Source of the DNA: Rhizobium sp. Q54
GTDB taxonomy: Bacteria; Pseudomonadota; Alphaproteobacteria; Rickettsiales; UBA1997
Reading direction: 5' to 3'
DNA: 10,932 bases
NCBI GenBank assembly: GCA_945865855.1
Contig: CAMBES010000041.1
Span: 1-10,932 of the forward strand
In this document: positions 5,801 to 10,932 of the stretch, piece by piece
Layout of the letters: each line of letters starts with the position of its first letter
How positions within the stretch are numbered: the first letter of the stretch is position 1
The notes under the pieces: generated by a model
Seen by the model: only the letters and a program-made list of their open reading frames with translations
What the model was told of the DNA's origin: nothing
Database searches by the model: none
Made by a program: the position numbers and the translations under genes

Positions 5801-7077
5801 CATCTTCTACTTCATCCTTCAATTCATCTTTGGGCGATTCCGACAAGGAAATTTTTTCATCAATCGAAAAAGAAACTGATCGCCAAAAATATCAAATCGA
5901 ATTAATCGCTTCCGAAAATATTGTGAGCCGCGCGGTTTTAGAGGCGCAAGGTTCTGTCTTCACAAATAAATATGCAGAAGGCTATCCAGCTAAGCGTTAC
6001 TATGGCGGCTGTGAATTTTCGGATGAAGTTGAGCAAGCAGCGATTGATCGTTTGTGCCAACTGTTCGGCGCAAAATTTGCGAATGTGCAGCCTCACTCTG
6101 GAGCGAGCGCAAATCTTGCAGTTTACTTAGCGCTGCTTCAACCAGGCGACACTATTCTTGGCATGTCTCTAGCAGCAGGAGGACACTTAACTCACGGCGC
6201 ACAACGCACGATTTCTGGGATGTGGCTAAAACCAGTTCAATATGGAATTCGTTTGGATGATGGCCTCATCGATTACGATCAAGCTGAATCTCTCGCCCGC
6301 GAACACAAACCAAAATTAATCATCGCTGGAATTTCTTCTTATCCGCGCATCGTTGACTGGGCACGCTTCAGAAAAATTGCTGACGAAGTTGGTGCGCTTT
6401 TGATGGTCGACATGGCGCATGTTGCTGGCTTAGTTGCCGCCGGAATTTACCCATCTCCAATTGGCATTGCTGACATCGTAACTTCAACAACTCACAAAAC
6501 TTTGCGCGGCCCTCGTGGTGGTGTAATTTTGACGAATAACGAAGAGCTGGCAAAGAAAATTAATTCTGCCGTTTTTCCTGGTTTGCAGGGTGGGCCTTTG
6601 ATGCATGTGATCGCTGCTAAAGCCGTTGCCTTCGGGGAAGCGCTTCGTCCAGAATTTAAAATTTATGCGAAACAAGTTGTTACCAATGCAGAGGTTTTAT
6701 CCGCAGTTTTGGTTAAACGTGGATTAAAAATTACTACCGGCGGAACTGATTGCCATTTAATGGTTGTTGATCTCACGCCGCTTGAAACTCTCACCGGAAA
6801 AGAAGCTGAAAAAGTTTTGGAACGCGCAGGTTTAACCTGTAATAAAAATGCGATTCCGAATGATCCGCGCTCACCTTTCGTAACTTCTGGTTTGCGTTTT
6901 GGAACTGCAGCCGGAACCACTCGCGGCTTTAAAGAAAAAGAATTTGACCGCATCGGCAACATGATTTGCGACGTGCTTGAAGGCTTCGTGAAAAATGGAG
7001 AAGATGGCAACAAGGCCCTGGAAGAAAAAGTGAAAGCTGAAGTTGCAACTCTCTGTAAAGAATTCCCGATTTACTAA
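5797..7077 (+). CDS. glyA: Serine hydroxymethyltransferase
   Basis: GlyA interconverts serine and glycine with tetrahydrofolate, the main source of one-carbon units; it is a cytoplasmic fold-type I PLP enzyme. All 426 residues appear present. The PLP-binding lysine is Lys234 in TSTTHKTLRGPRGG (229-242). Other conserved blocks are ELIASENIVSRAVLEAQGS (35-53), NKYAEGYPAKRYYGG (57-71), VQPHSGASANLAVY (97-110), VDMAHVAGLVAAG (204-216) and GTDCHLMVVDL (316-326). The YPAKRYYGG segment has Ala66 where Gly is usual; the change is conservative. The ATG overlaps the gmk stop by 4 bp, typical of translational coupling. A Ser/Thr-rich N-terminal tail of about 12 residues precedes the family core. Two consecutive stops, TAA and TAG (7075-7080), end the gene. 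Confidence 0.97.
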   Translation: MTSSTSSFNSSLGDSDKEIFSSIEKETDRQKYQIELIASENIVSRAVLEAQGSVFTNKYAEGYPAKRYYGGCEFSDEVEQAAIDRLCQLFGAKFANVQPHSGASANLAVYLALLQPGDTILGMSLAAGGHLTHGAQRTISGMWLKPVQYGIRLDDGLIDYDQAESLAREHKPKLIIAGISSYPRIVDWARFRKIADEVGALLMVDMAHVAGLVAAGIYPSPIGIADIVTSTTHKTLRGPRGGVILTNNEELAKKINSAVFPGLQGGPLMHVIAAKAVAFGEALRPEFKIYAKQVVTNAEVLSAVLVKRGLKITTGGTDCHLMVVDLTPLETLTGKEAEKVLERAGLTCNKNAIPNDPRSPFVTSGLRFGTAAGTTRGFKEKEFDRIGNMICDVLEGFVKNGEDGNKALEEKVKAEVATLCKEFPIY

Positions 7078-7295
7078 TAGGACTCACGCTTTGTAAATCA
7101 TCGCCGCTTACTTGCCGTTGTAACTAACGCAATTTTCACGAAAATCTTACTGATGAATAGCCGGATTTTATTCGGCGATTATGCCTTGACGCTCATCATA
7201 AAAACTTTGATTGGTTTATTTTCTGCTCAGAAATTTGAGATCAAAAAAATCTTGTTGCACTACTTGGTTTCGACTTCACTTGAGCGGAAGTAGCT
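7078..7295. other. Convergent intergenic region between glyA and coaE
   Basis: This 218-bp spacer separates convergent genes. I find no RNA gene and no strong intrinsic terminator for either. A weak stem GCCG/CGGC (7160-7163 with 7173-7176) extended by three A-T pairs is not followed by a T-run. A 6-bp stem GGAAGT/ACTTCC (7286-7291 with 7298-7303) overlaps the coaE stop but also lacks a T-run. The glyA frame stays open beyond the double stop, from 7081 to a TAG at 7291-7293. Confidence 0.5.
7153..7293 (+). CDS. Possible small hydrophobic ORF after glyA (doubtful)
   Basis: ATG at 7153 opens a 46-codon frame beginning MNSRILFGDY and containing ALTLIIKTLIGLF, a stretch hydrophobic enough for a membrane segment, with a basic C-terminus (SLERK). 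It lies in the same frame as glyA, after its two stop codons, and the frame is open from 7081. No Shine-Dalgarno precedes the ATG and I recognise no family. It could equally be chance, or a remnant of a lost gene. I list it only because the open stretch is long for a non-coding spacer. Confidence 0.15.
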   Translation: MNSRILFGDYALTLIIKTLIGLFSAQKFEIKKILLHYLVSTSLERK

Positions 7296-7925
7296 TTACT
7301 TCCAAACCTTACGCGGTTTACGCAACTCAGAAAGAATACTCTTCACTCGTCTCGCAACATCGCCCTTCGATCCACCGCTGTTAATCACAAAAGCCGCCTT
7401 CTTTTCCCTCTCTGCATCAGAGATTTGCTTCGCGCAGATTTGATTAAAAATTTTGACATTTGCACTTTCTAAACGCGCAAGAAAGCGTTTTTTACGAATG
7501 GCGATGGGAGCACTAATAGCAATGACGTAATCACATCTGTAATGCCCAGTTTCAAGAAGCAGAGGAATATTTAAAACTGCGATTTCTTTTTTTTCTTCAC
7601 TCGCTTTTTTCAAAAATTTTTGACAGCTTGACCTCACCTCTGGATGCAAAATCTTTTCAAGAATTTTTAATTTTTCTTTATCGGCAAAAACTATTTTTCC
7701 TAAAATTTTTCTATCAATTTTTTTCTCAATAAAACTTTCCGGAAAATTTTTTTTAACTGCGTCGATCGTTGATTGATCAAGCTCAAGCAAGCGATGAACT
7801 TCTTTATCTGCATCAAAAATAACCGCGCCATTCTTGGCAAAAACTTCGGAAACGAAATTTTTGCCCGAAGCAACGCCGCCAGTTAGGCCGATTATTTTAA
7901 TTCTGGGGGAAGTGTTACCTGACAA
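7296..7925 (-). CDS. coaE: Dephospho-CoA kinase
   Basis: CoaE carries out the last step of coenzyme A synthesis, ATP-dependent phosphorylation of dephospho-CoA at the ribose 3'-hydroxyl. The 209 residues fit the family. Visible blocks are KIIGLTGGVASGKNF (10-24) with the P-loop, FDADKEVHRLL (37-47), ILHPEVR (92-98), LNIPLLLETG (118-127), IAIRKKRFLAR (141-151) and FVINSGG (179-185). The start is TTG at 7923-7925: it is the only standard start between the upstream in-frame TAG and the P-loop, and a GGA lies just upstream. The frame overlaps the 3' end of the phosphohexomutase gene by 34 bp, so the two are likely co-transcribed and translationally coupled. The residue after the P-loop Lys22 is Asn23 instead of the usual Ser or Thr, which normally helps bind Mg-ATP. 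The rest of the protein looks intact, so I call it functional with reservation. Confidence 0.93.
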   Translation of the reverse strand: MSGNTSPRIKIIGLTGGVASGKNFVSEVFAKNGAVIFDADKEVHRLLELDQSTIDAVKKNFPESFIEKKIDRKILGKIVFADKEKLKILEKILHPEVRSSCQKFLKKASEEKKEIAVLNIPLLLETGHYRCDYVIAISAPIAIRKKRFLARLESANVKIFNQICAKQISDAEREKKAAFVINSGGSKGDVARRVKSILSELRKPRKVWK

Positions 7926-9325
7926 GATTCCAACTGTTTTTTTAGACTATTTTTTAGCTCTTCCAAACCTTTTTGAGAATCAGCTTCAGCGCGCGAAACT
8001 AGCACTGACTGGGTGTTAGATGCCCTAATCAACCACCAGCCATTTTTTTCAATCGCTCTAATTCCGTCGACATCATTAAAAATCACTCCGCTTTTTTGCA
8101 GATTTTTTTTCAACTCTTCGATGATTTGAAACTTCTTTTCATCAGAACATTCAATTCTGATTTCCGGAGTTGAGAATGTTTGTGGCAGAGCTTTGCGCAA
8201 GGTCGAAAGACTTACTTCGGATTGCTCGACAATATTAATAATTCGAATAGCCGCGTAGAGCGCATCGTCAAAACCATAATATTTATCAGCGAAGAAAATA
8301 TGACCAGACATCTCACCCGCAAGTGGTGCCTTGGTTTCTTTCATTTTTGCTTTGATTAGAGAATGACCTGTTTTCCACATCAATGGAACACCACCGGCTT
8401 TTTTAATTTCATCGAACAAGACATTACTCGCTTTGACATCTGCGATGATTGTTGCACCTGGCTTCTCAGCCAAAATTTCGCGCGCAAAAAAAACTAAAAG
8501 TTGGTCGCCCCAAAGAATTTCACCTTCGTCATCAACCACGCCGATGCGGTCTCCGTCGCCATCAAAAGCGATGCCAAGATCGCAAGATTCTTCACGAACT
8601 GTTTTGATTAAATCTTGTAGATTGCTTGGAACTGTAGGATCGGGATGATGGTTTGGGAAAGTTCCGTCAATTTCTTCGAACAACAAAATATGCTCGGCAT
8701 AAATTCTTTTGCTGATTTGTTTCATAACTTCGCCCGCTGCTCCGTTACCAGCGTCCCAAGCAATTTTTAATTTTTTGCGTGGCATGAATTGATCGATCTC
8801 ATCAAGCAAATTACTCTCGCTTTTAGCTAGCGGGCAGTCTTCTAAAACTCTGTTGACGTAATCATCTTGGATGTGGCGCTTCTCAAAACTGCCATCTTCA
8901 CTTTCAGAAAATTTTCCAGCCTCAGTAATTTTTGCCAAACCAAGAATGTCGTCGCCAAAAAACGGGCGTTCCAACAACATCATTTTAAAACCGTTGTGAT
9001 GTCCCGGATTGTGTGAGCCAGTAACCATAATTCCTGCATCGCAAGAAAGATGATGCACCGCAAAATAAAGCATCGGTGTTGGTCCCATGCCAACATCAAT
9101 CACATGCATTCCAGATTCAATTAAACCTTTGATCAATTGAGCCTTCAAAGCCGGCGAGCTTAAGCGCCCGTCGCAAGCAACAACAACTTTTTGTTGTTCA
9201 CTTTTCGCTAAAAAACTGCCGAAAGATTTACCAACAAAAAATGCGTCCTTATCGAAAAGTGTTTGGTCATAAATGCCGCGAATATCGTAAGCGCGAAGAA
9301 TCGAAGGATGAAAAATATGAGACAT
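7892..9325 (-). CDS. manB: Phosphomannomutase/phosphoglucomutase (AlgC-type)
   Basis: An alpha-D-phosphohexomutase that interconverts 6-phospho and 1-phospho sugars (mannose and/or glucose), feeding nucleotide-sugar synthesis for LPS, capsule or other glycans. The 477 residues match the bacterial PMM/PGM type. Catalytic and binding motifs in order: YDIRG (13-17); the phosphoserine loop TGSHNPGHHNGFK (102-114) with Ser104; the Mg-binding DGDGDR (255-260); the sugar-recognition loop GEMSGH (337-342), which in this family signals dual mannose/glucose specificity; and the phosphate-binding RASNTQ (434-439). YYGFDDALYA (349-358) also fits. ATG at 9323-9325 gives a normal N-terminus. The stop lies 34 bp inside coaE. 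Whether the main substrate is mannose-1-phosphate or glucose-1-phosphate cannot be read from the motifs, so manB, pgm and algC are all possible names. A candidate promoter lies just upstream. Confidence 0.94.
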   Translation of the reverse strand: MSHIFHPSILRAYDIRGIYDQTLFDKDAFFVGKSFGSFLAKSEQQKVVVACDGRLSSPALKAQLIKGLIESGMHVIDVGMGPTPMLYFAVHHLSCDAGIMVTGSHNPGHHNGFKMMLLERPFFGDDILGLAKITEAGKFSESEDGSFEKRHIQDDYVNRVLEDCPLAKSESNLLDEIDQFMPRKKLKIAWDAGNGAAGEVMKQISKRIYAEHILLFEEIDGTFPNHHPDPTVPSNLQDLIKTVREESCDLGIAFDGDGDRIGVVDDEGEILWGDQLLVFFAREILAEKPGATIIADVKASNVLFDEIKKAGGVPLMWKTGHSLIKAKMKETKAPLAGEMSGHIFFADKYYGFDDALYAAIRIINIVEQSEVSLSTLRKALPQTFSTPEIRIECSDEKKFQIIEELKKNLQKSGVIFNDVDGIRAIEKNGWWLIRASNTQSVLVSRAEADSQKGLEELKNSLKKQLESCQVTLPPELK

Positions 9326-9542
9326 GATTTAGTTCATTAATTTTGAATGCTGGCTGTCTACCCGCCCATCTAAATCAATGTCAACCGCGCCTTGAAATGC
9401 CCATTCAAATTAAACTCAATTTTACCAAGAATGATTTTTTAGGAAAAGCCGATTAAGCCACGGTCGGGCAAGAAAGTTTTTATAAATTCTTAACGAAAAT
9501 TAAGGAATTGCCACTTAAGCCGTCTTGAAACTTATTTTTTAA
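9326..9542. other. Intergenic spacer between the phosphohexomutase gene and tRNA-Leu
   Basis: This 217-bp AT-rich spacer holds the candidate promoter at 9355-9384 and otherwise nothing I can identify. A short inverted repeat CTTAA/TTAAG at about 9490-9506 sits downstream of the tRNA, but its stem is weak and AT-only. The short open frames seen here are under about 25 codons and resemble no known protein. Confidence 0.5.
9355..9384 (-). promoter_or_regulatory. Candidate sigma-70-type promoter for the phosphohexomutase gene
   Basis: On the minus strand a perfect TTGACA -35 box (9379-9384) is followed after 18 bases by TAGACA (9355-9360), a weak -10 match (3 of 6). The -10 lies about 30 bases before the ATG at 9325. 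It would drive the phosphohexomutase-coaE pair. The -10 is poor, so this stays tentative. Confidence 0.35.
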
Positions 9543-9629
9543 TGGTGCGGTCGAGAAGATTTGAACTTCCACGGGTTTTACCCCACAACGACCTCAACGT
9601 TGCGCGTATACCAATTCCGCCACGACCGC
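9543..9629 (-). tRNA. tRNA-Leu(GAG), CCA end encoded
   Basis: On the minus strand the sequence folds as a class II tRNA. The acceptor stem is GCGGTCG paired with CGACCGC, followed by discriminator A and an encoded CCA (9543-9545). The D arm carries GGCGGAATTGGTATACGC. The anticodon stem CAACG/CGTTG encloses loop TTGAGGT (9591-9597), giving anticodon GAG (9593-9595) for CUC and CUU codons. A long variable arm (GGG...CCC) and a T arm GGAAG-TTCAAAT-CTTCT follow. The long variable arm and discriminator A73 support leucine. It is transcribed in the same direction as the GDH gene, which ends 44 bp upstream of its 5' end. Confidence 0.96.
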
Positions 9630-9673
9630 ACATGTAAAAACTTTAGATCACTGCCTGAGCAGGAATGACTAGG

Positions 9674-10932
9674 TCAAATAACCAAAGGTTTTAAACGATT
9701 TAAAGACACTACAAACACCGACAAATCAGGATTTGTTTGGGTTTTTAAATCAGAGATGAATCCATCAAAACGTTCGACGAGAAAGTCTACTGTATTGATC
9801 CAATTCTCAACTGAATTCACTTCGCAAAGTTTTTTCTCTTCACAGCTAAATTCAACAATCTGCTTGGCGATGCGCATTTGGTAAGAATAAATATCTTCCA
9901 AAATAGTCTTGTGAGCCAAACGCTGCCAGTGGCTAGTGACGGTTAGATTGCTGATTCTACTACGTAGCCATTTTAAAGAAAATCTGGTGCCAACAACAAA
10001 ATAAATTTTTGCGATTGTTTTGAGATCAAAATTTGAAGAAGCAGAAATTTCAGCGATGTCAAAAGCTGAAGCCACGGGATCCATTGCCGCAACTCGCGCC
10101 GCTAATTTTGCATCAACATTGTTTAAACGGTAACGCTCAATCTTGCGCTCGAAAGATTCTTTTGATGCTTGCGCAAGAACTTCAGGAAGAGCCGAATAAA
10201 GTTCGTCAGCAATTTTTCTAAAACGAGCGACAAACTTAGTAACATCACCCTTCGCTTGATTGCGCAACAACCACTGAATTGAACGATCGAGAAGTTTATT
10301 TGCACTCAAAAACATCTGCGTCTGAATGTGTCCAGCAATTTTACCATCGAGCTTTTCAACCTCTTCCCACACTTCACGAATGCGGAATGAATCACAGGCA
10401 ATGATAAAATGTTTCACCACATCAACAACGCTAAAACCAGTGTCTTGAGCGAGCTGGCTGATGAATGTAATGCCAACGCGATTGACCACAAAATTGGTGA
10501 TTTGCGTTGCAATGATTTCGCGACGCAATTGGTGATTGATAATTTCTTCCGCAAACTTTTCCTGCATGATTTTTGGGAAGTAAGAAAGCAGTTCGCTCTC
10601 AAAATATTTATCTTTCACCAAATCTGAAGCGAGAATCTGATTATAAATATCCATCTTAGCGTAAGCCATCATCACACAAAGCTCGGGGCGAGTCAGGCTC
10701 ACTTGATCATTCTGCCTTTTATCGATCTCTTTGCGTGTTGGTAAAAACTCAATTTCGCGATTAAGAAAACCTGTTTTTTCAAGACGATCTAAGAATTGCG
10801 ATTGCTCCCCAAGCATTGATTTACCTTGAAAACTAACGATTGAAATCGCCTGAGTTTGCAAACGATTGTCGGAAAGCACGAGTTCGCCAACTTCATCAGT
10901 CATCTTTTCGAGAAACTTATTTCTTTCTTCGA
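9674..10932 (-). CDS. gdhB: NAD-specific glutamate dehydrogenase, large type (C-terminal part; 5' end beyond the window)
   Basis: The last 418 codons of a large NAD-dependent glutamate dehydrogenase (GDH_2/Bac_GDH class, about 1600 residues), which deaminates glutamate to 2-oxoglutarate and feeds the TCA cycle. The frame does not begin at the ATG at 10901-10903: it stays open to the right edge with RNKFLEKM leading into TDEVGELVLSDNRLQTQAIS, a block conserved in this family just after the catalytic core. LTRPELCVMMAYAKMDIYN is another hallmark, followed by the long all-helical C-terminal region (RREIIATQITNFVVNRVG, then the WLLRN, SLKWLRSRI and SHWQRLAHK regions). The nucleotide- and substrate-binding domains are off the window. 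The stop is TGA at 9674-9676. A short CTGC/GCAG inverted repeat lies about 20 bases past the stop and could be a weak terminator ahead of tRNA-Leu. Confidence 0.93.
   Translation of the reverse strand, partial: EERNKFLEKMTDEVGELVLSDNRLQTQAISIVSFQGKSMLGEQSQFLDRLEKTGFLNREIEFLPTRKEIDKRQNDQVSLTRPELCVMMAYAKMDIYNQILASDLVKDKYFESELLSYFPKIMQEKFAEEIINHQLRREIIATQITNFVVNRVGITFISQLAQDTGFSVVDVVKHFIIACDSFRIREVWEEVEKLDGKIAGHIQTQMFLSANKLLDRSIQWLLRNQAKGDVTKFVARFRKIADELYSALPEVLAQASKESFERKIERYRLNNVDAKLAARVAAMDPVASAFDIAEISASSNFDLKTIAKIYFVVGTRFSLKWLRSRISNLTVTSHWQRLAHKTILEDIYSYQMRIAKQIVEFSCEEKKLCEVNSVENWINTVDFLVERFDGFISDLKTQTNPDLSVFVVSLNRLKPLVI

Noticed and set aside
6663..7013. A 116-codon minus-strand frame opposite the end of glyA.
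   Set aside because: Antisense shadow of glyA, which is full length with all motifs intact.
9326..9542. Decayed gene fragment between the phosphohexomutase gene and the tRNA.
   Set aside because: Only frames of about 20 codons interrupted by stops; no recognisable protein motif in either orientation.
10901..10903. ATG as the true start of the glutamate dehydrogenase frame.
   Set aside because: The frame continues upstream to the window edge with family-conserved residues (RNKFLEKM) before this Met, so it is internal.

Overview
The window looks like chromosomal sequence from a fairly AT-rich alphaproteobacterium. It is mostly housekeeping metabolism: a large-type NAD-glutamate dehydrogenase, LeuC, CysRS, guanylate kinase, SHMT, CoaE, an AlgC-type phosphohexomutase and a YebC-family protein. 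The strongest lineage hint is the GDH C-terminus, which belongs to the ~1600-residue single-chain class typical of alphaproteobacteria. The CoaE P-loop context (ASGK followed by F) recalls Rickettsiales-like CoaE as I remember it, but a biosynthetic leuC argues against the most reduced Rickettsiales. I do not name a genus. No phage, plasmid, transposase, CRISPR or toxin-antitoxin genes are visible.

Layout. Positions 1-226 are gene-free and hold three tandemly spaced, hairpin-forming repeat copies; the outer two belong to a larger duplication that also carries the last codons of yebC. A minus-strand pair follows: an unrecognised 415-residue, low-complexity, repeat-rich protein (979-2226) and, 5 bp downstream, yebC (227-973). 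A 117-bp divergent spacer (2227-2343) separates this pair from a plus-strand series: leuC (2344-3744), a 70-bp spacer with a decayed relative of the hairpin repeat, then cysS-gmk-glyA (3815-7077), which are packed with 0-bp and -4-bp junctions and are probably one transcript. A 218-bp spacer with little in it ends this series.

The right part is all minus strand: the phosphohexomutase gene (7892-9325) overlaps coaE (7296-7925) by 34 bp; upstream lie a 217-bp spacer with a candidate promoter, tRNA-Leu(GAG) with an encoded CCA end (9543-9629), and the C-terminal 418 codons of NAD-glutamate dehydrogenase, which runs off the right edge.

Functionally the genes cover translation (CysRS, tRNA-Leu, YebC), nucleotide and one-carbon metabolism (Gmk, GlyA), CoA synthesis (CoaE), sugar-phosphate supply for envelope glycans (phosphohexomutase), leucine synthesis (LeuC) and glutamate catabolism (GDH). 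The only clearly accessory items are the 415-residue repeat protein and the hairpin repeat family. I see no convincing new multi-gene system; the repeat protein is the best candidate for something undescribed.
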